Notes: generated by a model from the sequence alone, not told the origin. DNA of 64,000 nucleotides from Marinobacter excellens HL-55 (GCA_001314845.1 LJZQ01000002.1:189080-253079), one strand, 5' to 3'; counted from the stretch's first letter, positions 1-8,371 are shown. Program-made: numbers and translations.

Positions 1-2
1 TT

Positions 3-359
3 TGGGAAGACCTTCAATTGGCGTTTTCTGGTTGGCGGACCGGTTCTGTTCAGCTGATAACATCACTTTCGGTGCTCGGTACTTACCTCCTGGTGTTCAT
101 GCTGATTGCCGTGGGAATGGGGCTGGCTGAGGACGGTGCAACCCTGGCGTTGACCATGGCTCTGTGCCTGGTGCTTTTGCTGGCTATGGTGTTGCCTATT
201 ACGGTATCCGGGTGGGGCGTGCGTGAGGGTGCGGCGGCACTGCTTTGGCCGGCGGCGGGGCTGCCGGCCGATCAGGGCGTTGCCATCAGCGTTGGCTACG
301 GCGCGCTGATTTTTCTGGGTAGTTTGCCGGGCGCGCTAATGCTGCTCCGAAAGTCCTGA
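3..359 (+). CDS. Flippase-like / LPG-synthase-type membrane protein, C-terminal part (5' truncated by window)
   Basis: The reading frame is open from base 3 without a stop, so the gene starts before the window and only its last ~119 residues are seen. The fragment has three to four hydrophobic segments and the motif PITVSGWGVREGAAALLW, typical of the end of the lysylphosphatidylglycerol synthase transmembrane domain family (YbhN/UPF0104-like). Family members lie in the inner membrane and are thought to act as lipid or polyprenyl-linked substrate flippases; the substrate cannot be told here. The stop overlaps the 3' end of the convergent RibD-like gene by 24 bases. No aminoacyl-transfer domain is visible, so MprF-type activity should not be assumed. 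Confidence 0.75.
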   Translation, partial: WEDLQLAFSGWRTGSVQLITSLSVLGTYLLVFMLIAVGMGLAEDGATLALTMALCLVLLLAMVLPITVSGWGVREGAAALLWPAAGLPADQGVAISVGYGALIFLGSLPGALMLLRKS

Positions 360-1226
360 TGGGTGTGCGGTTTTGTCGAAGTCCAGATCAAACAGCATAT
401 CGCTGCCAAGATTGATCAACTGGGCCCGTGGCCGAAGGGCTTCATCCAACTGATCGATTTCTGGCAATGAGAACGCCGGGCGGCCACTGCCAATAATCAT
501 CGGGGCGACCATCACGTGCAGGCGATCGAGCAAACCCGCATTCAGAAAAGTCGACACCGTGACCCCGCCACCTTCGATAAAAATCTTGTGCAGTCCCGCA
601 TCCTGTAACACGCGCAGAATATGCTCTGGCTGAACCGGAGTCTCACTGTCTGGATCACCCAGGCAGGGGATGGTGGTTACTGTTCCGTTGGTGTCAGGTT
701 GGCGGGCTGGATCATAGTCACCGGCCACCAGGTGCAGTGTGGGTGCCTCGCCATCGGTAAACAGGTGATGGGTGAGCGGTACCCGTCGTTTGCGGTCGAT
801 CACTACCCGTACTGGATTGCTGCCGCTGGTCCGCCGGACGGTCAGGCGGGGATTGTCTGTGACTGCCGTACCTGCACCCACGACAACCGCATCACACAGA
901 GCGCGGATTCGATGCAGGTGAGTAATGCCGTCGTCGCCGTTGATAAAACGCGAACAGCCGGTCACCGTGGCAATCCGGCCGTCCAGGCTCTGACCCAACT
1001 GGCCGATCACCCGGGTGCCAGACGCGCTCTGAACGGGCAGGCACAGCGGGAGAAAAACCGAGAGCAGGTTTTTGACGTCATCGGTCGCCTGATCAACCAG
1101 CTCCCAGCTTTTGCCGTTCAAACGGAGCGCTGGATGATCGCTCCCGGGCACGGGCAGCGTCACATTACTGCGATTGATCGCACTCAGAATAAGATTCCAG
1201 GTGTTGTCTGCGTCCAGGGTGACCAT
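336..1226 (-). CDS. RibD C-terminal (dihydrofolate-reductase-like) reductase
   Basis: A 296-residue protein. Its second half, from about residue 70, fits the RibD_C/DHFR-like fold: GQLGQSLDGRIAT, the NADPH-site segment VVVGAGTAVTDNPRLTVR, VRVVIDRKRRVP, and IFIEGGGVTVSTFLNAGLLD. The deaminase domain of full riboflavin-type RibD (HAE/PCxxC zinc motifs) is absent, so this is a stand-alone reductase, not the bifunctional RibD. Stand-alone RibD_C proteins reduce pyrimidine or pterin-like substrates; the substrate is unknown. The ATG at 1226 has an AGGA sequence six bases upstream. It converges on and slightly overlaps the flippase-like gene; such proteins may share a pterin- or lipid-related cluster, but that lies outside the window. 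Confidence 0.8.
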   Translation of the reverse strand: MVTLDADNTWNLILSAINRSNVTLPVPGSDHPALRLNGKSWELVDQATDDVKNLLSVFLPLCLPVQSASGTRVIGQLGQSLDGRIATVTGCSRFINGDDGITHLHRIRALCDAVVVGAGTAVTDNPRLTVRRTSGSNPVRVVIDRKRRVPLTHHLFTDGEAPTLHLVAGDYDPARQPDTNGTVTTIPCLGDPDSETPVQPEHILRVLQDAGLHKIFIEGGGVTVSTFLNAGLLDRLHVMVAPMIIGSGRPAFSLPEIDQLDEALRPRAQLINLGSDMLFDLDFDKTAHPSGLSEQH

Positions 1227-1344
1227 AGCATTCCTGTTCTTTGGATTTCCGGTTTCAGTATAGGCGGATTGTGTGCAAAGCTATATGTACGATACATTTC
1301 CGGATTGATTCACTTTTCCAGCTGACTTTATTAAGGACACGGTT

Positions 1345-1551
1345 ATGGAGGAGGATGAGTTTGATTCCAGTCAGTTGGAACTGCCAGGGCTGGCGTTCAG
1401 TAGCAGCGAAGATCTGACGGTGGCACTGGACGAACTGGAGCAGGAAATTAGCCGGATACAGTTGTCGGATGAGGAGCGTGAATTGTTGCGCCGCTTCCGC
1501 AAGGCTACGGAAGATAACCGGCGCATGGTGTTGCAGCTTCTGGGCCGTTAA
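1345..1551 (+). CDS. Small acidic protein of unknown function (68 aa)
   Basis: I do not recognise this protein. It begins at an ATG with AAGGA seven bases upstream (1333-1337) and is highly charged and acidic at its N-terminus (MEEDEFDSSQLELPG). Residues 25-65 look like an amphipathic helix or helical hairpin rich in Glu, Arg and Leu. There is no signal peptide, membrane segment or cysteine. It lies between the divergent RibD-like gene and convergent galU. The good ribosome-binding site and clean codon use favour a real gene over a shadow ORF. It could be a small regulatory or helical adaptor protein, but no function can be assigned. Confidence 0.6.
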   Translation: MEEDEFDSSQLELPGLAFSSSEDLTVALDELEQEISRIQLSDEERELLRRFRKATEDNRRMVLQLLGR

Positions 1552-1553
1552 CC

Positions 1554-1573
1554 GCGGGGCCGGGCAGCCCCGC
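1554..1573. terminator. Possible shared hairpin between convergent genes
   Basis: The 29-base gap between the small protein gene and galU contains a GC-rich inverted repeat: GCGGGGC at 1554-1560 pairing with GCCCCGC at 1567-1573. Neither side has a clear T-run, so intrinsic termination is only a guess from its position between convergent stops. Confidence 0.3.
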
Positions 1574-1580
1574 CCGGGCC

Positions 1581-2417
1581 TTATTTGCCTTTCTTGTAGA
1601 TGTTCTCGTAGACGTAGTTTGTGGCTTCCACAAAACCATCGATGCTACCGCAATCAAAACGCTGACCTTTGAACTGGTAGGCCAGCACACAGCCGTTCTT
1701 GGCTTGCTCCAGCAGCGCATCGGTAATCTGTACCTCACCGTTCTTGCCGGGCGGGGTGCGCTCGATGATGTCGAAAATATCGGGCGTCAGAATGTAGCGG
1801 CCGATGATGGCCAAGTTGCTGGGCGCATCTTCCGGGGCAGGCTTCTCGACCATGTCGGTTATCCGGTACAGCCCGTCTTTCATCGATTCGCCAGCAATTA
1901 CACCGTACTTGTGGGTCTCATCCTGAGGCACTTCTTCAATCGCCACAATTGAGCAGCGGAACTGGTTGTACAGTTTGACCATCTGCGCGAGCACACCATC
2001 TTCACCTTCGGGCCCCACACAAAAGTCGTCCGCCAGTACCACGGCAAACGGGTTGTCACCGACCAGGTTGCGACCGGTCAGTATCGCGTGGCCCAGTCCT
2101 TTCATCTCATTCTGACGGGTGAACGCAAAGTTGTTGTTATCAATCAGGTCTCTGATAGAGGTCAGCAATCCTTCTTTACCGGAACCGGCAATCTGGTGCT
2201 CCAGCTCGTAGCTGATGTCGAAGTGATCTTCGATCGCACGCTTGCCCCGGCCGGTTACAAAGCCGAATTCGTGAATGCCCGCGTCGGCGGCTTCTTCCAC
2301 GCCGTACTGAACCAGCGGCTTGTTAACAATCGGCAGAATTTCTTTCGGCATCGCCTTGGTGGCGGGAAGAAAGCGTGTGCCGTAGCCGGCAACGGGGAAC
2401 AGACACTTTCTGATCAT
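1581..2417 (-). CDS. galU: UTP--glucose-1-phosphate uridylyltransferase
   Basis: GalU makes UDP-glucose from UTP and glucose-1-phosphate, a precursor for exopolysaccharide, LPS core and osmoprotectant glucans. The 278-residue length is normal. The nucleotidyltransferase signature is near the N-terminus (CLFPVAGYGTRFLPATKAMPKE), followed by PLVQYGVEEA, the VVLADDF segment with the metal-binding aspartate, VEKPAPEDAPSN, and GEVQITDALL near residue 230. AAGGACC lies just upstream of the ATG. It is transcribed divergently from the methylcitrate regulator. It is the only sugar-nucleotide synthesis gene near the exopolysaccharide locus, so other precursors must be made elsewhere. Confidence 0.97.
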   Translation of the reverse strand: MIRKCLFPVAGYGTRFLPATKAMPKEILPIVNKPLVQYGVEEAADAGIHEFGFVTGRGKRAIEDHFDISYELEHQIAGSGKEGLLTSIRDLIDNNNFAFTRQNEMKGLGHAILTGRNLVGDNPFAVVLADDFCVGPEGEDGVLAQMVKLYNQFRCSIVAIEEVPQDETHKYGVIAGESMKDGLYRITDMVEKPAPEDAPSNLAIIGRYILTPDIFDIIERTPPGKNGEVQITDALLEQAKNGCVLAYQFKGQRFDCGSIDGFVEATNYVYENIYKKGK

Positions 2418-2523
2418 ATTCGGGTCCTTTGTATTTGATCGGATGAAAGTAGTTAAAGGAGTTTACCGGAGTTGTCGGGGCAGGGGGAGGGGCGCTTTGC
2501 GGTAAGGGAATAGTATCTGAGTT

Positions 2524-2619
2524 TTTGTTAGCAAATAGTCTAACGGCAATCCCGTCATTGTTGACAATATGAAGTCATGGGCGTAATTTTCACAACATTC
2601 CACTAGATATTGTTAACAA
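2524..2619. promoter_or_regulatory. Three operator-like palindromes upstream of the GntR regulator
   Basis: Three related palindromes fit a consensus TTGTTRRCAA: TTTGTTAGCAAA (2524-2535), ATTGTTGACAAT (2557-2568) and TTGTTAACAA (2610-2619, perfect). Centre-to-centre distances are about 33 and 52 bases, close to whole helical turns. The middle copy covers the -35 candidate and the last abuts the start codon. A weaker half-match, TGCTAACAA, lies at 3291-3299 just before prpB. Binding by the adjacent GntR protein (autoregulation) is inferred from position and palindrome type. Confidence 0.5.
2561..2589 (+). promoter_or_regulatory. Candidate sigma-70 promoter for the methylcitrate operon
   Basis: A perfect TTGACA (2561-2566) is followed, after exactly 17 bases, by TAATTT (2584-2589), which matches the -10 consensus at only three positions. 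It overlaps the second operator-like palindrome, as expected for a repressed promoter. The transcript would start about 30 bases before the regulator's start codon. Confidence 0.45.
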
Positions 2620-2623
2620 CATT

Positions 2624-3304
2624 ATGAATCAACCCGTCATTCAGTCGTTAACCCGCGCCGACGAGGCATTTGATTGTCTGCAAACGGCCATTGTAATGGG
2701 TGACCTGGCTCCCGGTGAAAAAATTGGCGAAGTGGAGCTTTGTGCTCGTTTTAACCTGACTCGGGGCCCGCTTCGCGAAGCGTTGGGGCGCTTGGAGTCC
2801 CGTGGACTGTTGGTGCGCAAGCCCCATGCTGGCGTCAAAGTGGTGTCTGTCAGTGCCGATGAGTTGATTGAGCTCTACCGCATTCGTGAAGTGATGGAAG
2901 GGCTGGCGGCCAGACAAGCGGCCGAGCGAATGACGGATGCCGAGATTGCCGATCTGAAGGCAACACTCGACAGCCACGAGCAAATGATCGAAGAAGCTCA
3001 GGGCCAGGCGTACTATCAGGCGGAGGGCGACTACGACTTCCACCACCGCATCGCCACCGGCAGTCGCAATGCCAAGCTTGCCCAGATGCTCCTGGGTGAC
3101 CTTTATTACATGGTGCGCATGTACCGTTACCGGTTAAGCACTTCCGCCGGGCGTCCGCACATGGCGCTGGGTGAACACCGCCGTATCGTCGAAGCCATTG
3201 CCCAGCGCGATGGTGAGCTCGCCGAATTCCTAATGAAAAGACACATCAATGCCGCACGTCAGAATATCGAACAAAAGATCAAGCAAGGCGTGCTAACAAT
3301 CTGA
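2624..3304 (+). CDS. GntR-family (FadR/FCD type) regulator of the methylcitrate operon
   Basis: A 226-residue transcriptional regulator. The winged helix-turn-helix occupies about residues 10-75 (GEKIGEVELCARFNLTRGPL, then REALGRLESRGLLVRKPHAG), followed by an FCD ligand-binding domain. That domain carries the usual metal or acid-binding residues in DFHHRIATGSRN, GEHRRIVEAI and MKRHINAARQN. It is the first gene of the prp operon, 18 bases before prpB. In Marinobacter- and Pseudomonas-type clusters a GntR protein replaces the sigma-54 activator PrpR of enterics. The likely ligand is a methylcitrate-cycle intermediate and the likely action is repression relieved by it; both are inference. The palindromes at 2524-2619 are its probable sites. 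Confidence 0.9.
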   Translation: MNQPVIQSLTRADEAFDCLQTAIVMGDLAPGEKIGEVELCARFNLTRGPLREALGRLESRGLLVRKPHAGVKVVSVSADELIELYRIREVMEGLAARQAAERMTDAEIADLKATLDSHEQMIEEAQGQAYYQAEGDYDFHHRIATGSRNAKLAQMLLGDLYYMVRMYRYRLSTSAGRPHMALGEHRRIVEAIAQRDGELAEFLMKRHINAARQNIEQKIKQGVLTI

Positions 3305-3322
3305 TCAGAGAGGTAATGTCCC

Positions 3323-4210
3323 ATGGCTAACAAACTTTCCCCCGGTGCCCGTTTCCGCAAGGCCCTGAAAGATAATCATCCGCTGCAAATCGTGGGCACA
3401 ATCAACGCCTATTCCGCCATGATGGCGGAGCGAGTAGGGCATCAGGCCATTTACCTGTCTGGTGGCGGTGTTGCAAACGCCTCTTACGGCCTGCCCGACC
3501 TGGGTATGACCAGCATGAACGACGTTGTTGAAGACGTGCGTCGTATCACTGCAGCAACCGACGTACCTCTGCTGGTCGACATCGACACCGGCTGGGGTGG
3601 CGCACTCAACATTGCCCGCACCATTCGTGAAATGGAGCGTGCCGGCGCAGCGGCAGTGCACATTGAAGATCAGGTTGCCCAGAAGCGCTGTGGTCATCGC
3701 CCGAACAAGGAAATCGTCTCAAAGGACGAAATGGTTGATCGCATCAAAGCTGCTGTCGACGCTCGTGAGAACGATGACTTCTTCATCATCGCCCGCACCG
3801 ACGCGTTCCAGAAGGAAGGCCTCGAAGCCGCCATCGACCGGGCCAAAGCCTGTATAGAAGCCGGCGCCGACGCCATCTTTGCTGAGGCAGTGCATGAGCT
3901 TTCCGACTACAAAGCCTTTTCTGATGCTATCGATGCGCCCATCCTGGCCAACATCACCGAATTTGGCGCGACACCCCTGTACAACCGATCAGAACTGGCC
4001 GACGCCGGCGCTGCCATGGTGCTGTACCCCCTGAGTGCCTTCCGCGCCATGAACAAGGCCGCGCTGGCGGTGTACCAGAATATTCTTGAGAAAGGCGACC
4101 AGAAAGACGTGGTCGACCTCATGCAAACCCGCATGGAACTCTACGACTTCCTGAACTACCACGACTTCGAACAAAAGCTGGATCAGTTGTTTGCGCAAAA
4201 GAAAGACTAA
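3323..4210 (+). CDS. prpB: 2-methylisocitrate lyase
   Basis: This enzyme cleaves 2-methylisocitrate to pyruvate and succinate, the last step of the methylcitrate cycle for propionyl-CoA. It belongs to the isocitrate lyase/PEP mutase superfamily, and 295 residues is the standard length. The catalytic KRCGH motif is at residues 121-125 with Cys123 as the likely acid/base. The metal-binding VDIDTGWGG is at 85-93. GAGAGG lies upstream of the ATG. It follows the regulator by 18 bases and is co-oriented with prpC, acnD and prpF. Confidence 0.96.
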   Translation: MANKLSPGARFRKALKDNHPLQIVGTINAYSAMMAERVGHQAIYLSGGGVANASYGLPDLGMTSMNDVVEDVRRITAATDVPLLVDIDTGWGGALNIARTIREMERAGAAAVHIEDQVAQKRCGHRPNKEIVSKDEMVDRIKAAVDARENDDFFIIARTDAFQKEGLEAAIDRAKACIEAGADAIFAEAVHELSDYKAFSDAIDAPILANITEFGATPLYNRSELADAGAAMVLYPLSAFRAMNKAALAVYQNILEKGDQKDVVDLMQTRMELYDFLNYHDFEQKLDQLFAQKKD

Positions 4211-4224
4211 GAGGTTTGGTTAAG

Positions 4225-4252
4225 GGGTCTGACCCCGAACGGGGTCAGACCC
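4225..4252. repeat. Intercistronic GGGGTC palindrome, copy 1 (prpB-prpC gap)
   Basis: GGGTCTGACCCC (4225-4236), loop GAAC, then GGGGTCAGACCC (4241-4252) form a perfect 12-bp stem. Each arm is itself nearly palindromic. This is one of five copies found only between methylcitrate genes in this window. Confidence 0.9.
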
Positions 4253-4291
4253 TGGCGAACATCAAAAAACAGAAATTGACGGGAGACCAAC

Positions 4292-5425
4292 ATGGCTGAA
4301 GCAAAGAAACTAGGTGGAGCAGGTCTGCGCGGCCAGGTGGCTGGTGAAACAGCACTGTGTACCGTAGGCAAAACCGGCGCTGGCCTGACGTATCGCGGCT
4401 ACGACGTAACCGATCTGGCAGCCAACGCCCAGTTCGAAGAGGTAGCCTACCTGCTGCTGCGCGGCAAACTGCCCAATCAGCAAGAGCTTGACGCCTACAA
4501 AGCCAAGCTCAAGAGTCTGCGCAATCTGCCAGACGCCCTGAAGTTGGTGCTGGAACAGATCCCGAGCAACGCCCACCCGATGGACGTCATGCGCACCGGC
4601 TGCTCCATGTTGGGTAATCTGGAAACCGAAAACGATTTCAGCGAGCAGGACGACAAGATCGACCGCATGCTGGCCACGTTCCCGGCCATCATCACTTACT
4701 GGTATCGTTTCGCCCACGACGGCGTGCGCATCGACACCGCCAACAGCGAGTCCGATTCCATCGGCGGTCTGTTCCTGGAGCTGCTGCACGGCAAAAAGCC
4801 CAGTGAACTGCACGAACGCGTCATGAACGTATCGCTGATTCTGTACGCCGAGCATGAGTTCAACGCCTCCACCTTCACCGCTCGTGTTTGTGCGTCTACG
4901 CTGTCTGACATCCACAGCTGCGTCACCGGCGCCATCGGCTCCCTGCGTGGCCCATTGCACGGCGGTGCCAACGAAGCGGCCATGGAGCTGATCCAGCGCT
5001 TCAAAACGGCCGAAGAAGCCGAAATCGGCCTGATGGGCATGCTCGAGCGCAAAGAAAAGATCATGGGCTTCGGACACGCCATCTACAAAGACTCCGACCC
5101 GCGCAACGGCATCATCAAACAGTGGTCTGAAAAGCTCGCAAAAGAAGTGGGCGACACCGTGCTGTATCCGGTCTCCGTCCGCTGCGAAGAGGTGATGTGG
5201 CGCGAAAAGAAACTGTTCTGCAACGCCGACTTCTTCCATGCGTCTGCCTATCACTTCATGGGCATCCCGACTGAGCTGTTCACGCCCATCTTCGTGATGT
5301 CTCGGGTATCCGGCTGGACCGCCCACGTAAAAGAACAACGCGCCAACAACCGGATCATCCGCCCCAGCGCGGACTACACTGGACCAGAACACCAGGAGTG
5401 GCTGCCAATAGATGCAAGGGGCTGA
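4292..5425 (+). CDS. prpC: 2-methylcitrate synthase
   Basis: PrpC condenses propionyl-CoA with oxaloacetate to 2-methylcitrate. The 377-residue protein is a short type-II-like citrate synthase fold. Catalytic and substrate residues are visible in YAEHEFNASTFTARV, GPLHGGANEAA and GFGHAIYKDSDPRNG. The genomic context (prpB upstream, acnD and prpF downstream) separates it from the TCA-cycle GltA. GGGAGACC precedes the start. A long antisense ORF covers the gene but is judged a codon-bias shadow. A GGGGTC palindrome follows four bases after the stop, within a 177-base gap to acnD. Confidence 0.95.
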   Translation: MAEAKKLGGAGLRGQVAGETALCTVGKTGAGLTYRGYDVTDLAANAQFEEVAYLLLRGKLPNQQELDAYKAKLKSLRNLPDALKLVLEQIPSNAHPMDVMRTGCSMLGNLETENDFSEQDDKIDRMLATFPAIITYWYRFAHDGVRIDTANSESDSIGGLFLELLHGKKPSELHERVMNVSLILYAEHEFNASTFTARVCASTLSDIHSCVTGAIGSLRGPLHGGANEAAMELIQRFKTAEEAEIGLMGMLERKEKIMGFGHAIYKDSDPRNGIIKQWSEKLAKEVGDTVLYPVSVRCEEVMWREKKLFCNADFFHASAYHFMGIPTELFTPIFVMSRVSGWTAHVKEQRANNRIIRPSADYTGPEHQEWLPIDARG

Positions 5426-5428
5426 CAA

Positions 5429-5457
5429 GGGTCTGACCCCGCATGGGGTCTGACCCC
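5429..5457. repeat. Intercistronic GGGGTC palindrome, copy 2 (prpC-acnD gap)
   Basis: GGGTCTGACCCC (5429-5440), loop GCAT, then GGGGTCTGACCCC (5445-5457). The arms pair with one central mismatch, and flanking AA/TT extends the symmetry. Confidence 0.88.
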
Positions 5458-5515
5458 CTTTTGCCCGTCGATGCACGATCTTAAGCCAATGGCGGTCGTG
5501 TTTTCAGCCTGGGGT

Positions 5516-5545
5516 GGGGTCGGACCCCCTTCGGGGTCAGACCCC
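5516..5545. repeat. Intercistronic GGGGTC palindrome, copy 3 (prpC-acnD gap)
   Basis: GGGGTCGGACCCC (5516-5528), loop CTTC, then GGGGTCAGACCCC (5533-5545), with one mismatch near the arm centre. It is the second copy in the same gap, about 60 bases from copy 2. Confidence 0.88.
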
Positions 5546-5602
5546 TTAGCCAGACCCCAACCTTCTTGCCGAGTCAATCTCCGAGAACGAGAGAGCAGAA
5601 TC

Positions 5603-8227
5603 ATGAACACCCAATACAGAAAACCCCTGCCAGGCACTGACCTGGAGTACTACGACACCCGCCAGGCCATCGAAGACATCCAGCCTGGCGCGTACGCCAA
5701 ACTCCCGTACACCTCCAAAATTCTGGCCGAACAACTGGTACGTCGCTGCGATGCGGAATCTCTCACCGACTCTCTCAAGCAGCTGATCGAACGTAAAAGC
5801 GACCTGGATTTTCCCTGGTATCCGGCCCGTGTTGTCTGTCACGACATCCTGGGCCAGACCGCACTGGTCGACCTGGCCGGCTTGCGTGACGCCATCGCAG
5901 ACAAGGGCGGTGACCCCTCCAAGGTCAACCCGGTGGTGCAAACCCAGCTGATCGTCGATCACTCGCTGTCGGTTGAGTCGGCCGGGTTTGATCCAGACGC
6001 CTTCGAAAAGAACCGCGCCATTGAAGATCGCCGCAACGAAGACCGCTTCCACTTCATCAACTGGACCCGCACCGCATTCCACAACGTCGACGTGATCCCG
6101 GCCGGTAACGGCATCATGCACCAGATCAACCTGGAGAAAATGTCTCCGGTGATCCAGAACCGCCCGGACGAAGATGGCCACCAGATTGCTTACCCGGACA
6201 CCTGTGTAGGTACCGACAGCCATACCCCGCACATTGATGCCCTTGGTGTAATCGCCGTCGGTGTTGGCGGCCTGGAAGCGGAAACTGTCATGCTCGGCCA
6301 GCCCTCCATGATGCGCCTGCCAGATATCGTTGGCGTGAGGCTCACTGGCAAGCGCCAGCCCGGAATCACGGCCACCGATATCGTATTGGCGATCACCGAA
6401 TTCCTGCGTCAGGAAAAGGTGGTGGGTGCCTATCTGGAATTCTTCGGTGAGGGTGCAGACAGCCTGACCATCGGTGATCGTGCGACCATTTCCAACATGA
6501 CCCCGGAATACGGTGCTACGGCGGCGATGTTCTACATCGACAAGCAGACCACCGATTACCTGACGCTGACCGGCCGTGAGCCGGAGCAGGTGGAGCTGGT
6601 TGAGACCTACGCCAAAGAAACCGGACTATGGGCAAGTGAAATGACCGAAGCCCATTACGGCCGAGTGCTGGAATTTGACCTGTCTACGGTTGTCCGAAAC
6701 GTGGCTGGCCCATCCAACCCGCACCGTCGCGTGGCGACGTCTGACTTACATGATCGCGGCATCGCCGTGAATCTGGACAAAGCACTGGAAGAAGAGAAAA
6801 AAGGCCTGATGCCCGATGGCGCGGTGATCATCGCCGCGATCACCTCTTGCACCAACACCTCCAACCCCCGCAACGTCGTGGCCGCGGGCCTGGTCGCCAA
6901 GAAAGCCAATGAACTGGGCCTGGTACGCAAGCCCTGGGTTAAATCTTCCTTCGCGCCGGGTTCCAAAGTGGCCCGCCTGTATCTGGAAGAAGCCGGCCTG
7001 TTGTCTGAAATGGAAAAGCTGGGCTTTGGCATCGTCGCCTATGCCTGCACCACCTGTAACGGCATGTCTGGTGCGCTGGATCCGAAAATCCAGAAAGAAA
7101 TCATTGATCGCGATCTGTATTCGACGGCCGTGCTTTCTGGTAACCGCAACTTCGACGGCCGGATTCATCCGTACGCCAAGCAGGCGTTCCTCGCGTCACC
7201 GCCGCTGGTTGTGGCCTACGCCATTGCCGGTACCGTGCGCTTCGACATCGAAAGAGACGCGCTGGGTTATGGCAAAGACGGCAAGCCGGTTACCTTGAAA
7301 GACCTGTGGCCGTCTGATGAAGAAATTGACCGCATCGTGGGTGAGTTCGTCAAGCCTGAGCAGTTCAAGCAGGTGTACATCCCGATGTTCAACCTGGACG
7401 CAGCCGAACAGGCCAAGAGCCCGTTGTACGAGTGGCGCCCACAGTCTACCTACATCCGTCGCCCGCCATACTGGGAGGGTGCTCTGGCCGCAGAACGCAC
7501 CATGACCGGCATGCGCCCGCTGGCGGTGCTGGGTGACAACATCACCACCGACCACCTGTCGCCGTCCAACGCCATCATGATGGACTCCGCGGCCGGTGAA
7601 TACCTGCACAAAATGGGCGTGCCAGAGGAAGACTTTAACTCCTACGCGACGCACCGTGGCGATCACCTGACGGCTCAGCGCGCGACCTTTGCCAACCCGA
7701 AACTGCTGAACGAAATGGTTCGGGATGACAACGGTGAAGTGAAGCAGGGCTCACTGGCGAGACTCGAGCCGGAAGGCAAGGTTACCCGTATGTGGGAAGC
7801 CATCGAAACCTACATGGAGCGCAAGCAGCCGCTGATCATCGTGGCCGGCGCCGACTATGGCCAGGGTTCCTCCCGTGACTGGGCCGCCAAAGGCGTGCGC
7901 CTGGCCGGGGTTGAGGCCATCGTGGCTGAAGGATTCGAGCGCATCCACCGCACCAACCTTGTTGGCATGGGCGTATTGCCGCTGCAGTTCCGCGAAGGCG
8001 ACACCCGCTTCACCTACAACATCGACGGCACCGAAACCTTCGATGTGAAAGGGGACATCGCCCCGGGTGCCGAGCTGACCCTGGTGATCCACCGCAAAAA
8101 CGGCGAGTCTGTCGACGTCCCCGTAAAATGCCGCCTGGACACCTTCTCAGAGCTCAACATCTACACCGCCGGCGGCGTCCTCCAACGCTTCGCCCAGGAC
8201 TTCCTGGAAGCCGAAGGCGCAGCATAG
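5603..8227 (+). CDS. acnD: Fe/S-dependent 2-methylisocitrate dehydratase AcnD
   Basis: AcnD dehydrates 2-methylcitrate to methyl-aconitate and works together with PrpF, replacing PrpD. The aconitase A-type fold is complete at 874 residues. The cluster-binding cysteines are seen in TSCTNTSNPRN and ACTTCNGMSGAL. The substrate segment DSHTPHIDALGV and the swivel-domain motif ADYGQGSSRDWAAKG are also present. The frame stays open 44 codons upstream, but those codons run through the intercistronic palindromes. I therefore start at the ATG preceded by a GAGAGAG purine stretch, giving MNTQYRKPLPGTDL, the usual start of the family. prpF follows after 184 bases. Confidence 0.95.
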   Translation: MNTQYRKPLPGTDLEYYDTRQAIEDIQPGAYAKLPYTSKILAEQLVRRCDAESLTDSLKQLIERKSDLDFPWYPARVVCHDILGQTALVDLAGLRDAIADKGGDPSKVNPVVQTQLIVDHSLSVESAGFDPDAFEKNRAIEDRRNEDRFHFINWTRTAFHNVDVIPAGNGIMHQINLEKMSPVIQNRPDEDGHQIAYPDTCVGTDSHTPHIDALGVIAVGVGGLEAETVMLGQPSMMRLPDIVGVRLTGKRQPGITATDIVLAITEFLRQEKVVGAYLEFFGEGADSLTIGDRATISNMTPEYGATAAMFYIDKQTTDYLTLTGREPEQVELVETYAKETGLWASEMTEAHYGRVLEFDLSTVVRNVAGPSNPHRRVATSDLHDRGIAVNLDKALEEEKKGLMPDGAVIIAAITSCTNTSNPRNVVAAGLVAKKANELGLVRKPWVKSSFAPGSKVARLYLEEAGLLSEMEKLGFGIVAYACTTCNGMSGALDPKIQKEIIDRDLYSTAVLSGNRNFDGRIHPYAKQAFLASPPLVVAYAIAGTVRFDIERDALGYGKDGKPVTLKDLWPSDEEIDRIVGEFVKPEQFKQVYIPMFNLDAAEQAKSPLYEWRPQSTYIRRPPYWEGALAAERTMTGMRPLAVLGDNITTDHLSPSNAIMMDSAAGEYLHKMGVPEEDFNSYATHRGDHLTAQRATFANPKLLNEMVRDDNGEVKQGSLARLEPEGKVTRMWEAIETYMERKQPLIIVAGADYGQGSSRDWAAKGVRLAGVEAIVAEGFERIHRTNLVGMGVLPLQFREGDTRFTYNIDGTETFDVKGDIAPGAELTLVIHRKNGESVDVPVKCRLDTFSELNIYTAGGVLQRFAQDFLEAEGAA

Positions 8228-8269
8228 CTGGCGGCTAAGAAAGAGGTTGGCCCCGCAAGGGCCCCATAA

Positions 8270-8299
8270 GGGGTCTGACCCCGAACGGGGTCAGACCCC
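8270..8299. repeat. Intercistronic GGGGTC palindrome, copy 4 (acnD-prpF gap)
   Basis: GGGGTCTGACCCC (8270-8282), loop GAAC, GGGGTCAGACCCC (8287-8299): a perfect 13-bp stem. Confidence 0.92.
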
Positions 8300-8341
8300 A
8301 ACAATAGACCCCAACCATACATCTGAGTGGCGGCCCCACAA

Positions 8342-8371
8342 GGGGTCTGACCCCGAATGGGGTCAGACCCC
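8342..8371. repeat. Intercistronic GGGGTC palindrome, copy 5 (acnD-prpF gap)
   Basis: GGGGTCTGACCCC (8342-8354), loop GAAT, GGGGTCAGACCCC (8359-8371): a perfect 13-bp stem, 72 bases after copy 4. Confidence 0.92.

Noticed and set aside
336..1226. Full bifunctional riboflavin RibD
   Set aside because: No deaminase zinc motifs are present; only the reductase-like domain is seen.
621..1325. 234-codon frame opposite the RibD-like gene
   Set aside because: It is antisense to a gene with recognisable RibD_C motifs and has no domain of its own.
4310..5476. 388-codon open frame antisense to prpC
   Set aside because: It mirrors the strong third-position GC bias of prpC, has low-complexity Gly/Val/Gln-rich sequence and no ribosome-binding site or known motif.
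5471..5602. N-terminal extension of acnD
   Set aside because: These 44 codons translate the intercistronic palindromes and precede the conserved family start and the ribosome-binding site.
4225..8371. GGGGTC repeats read as a CRISPR-like array
   Set aside because: Copies are palindromic, separated by whole genes and irregular in spacing, with no spacers or cas genes.
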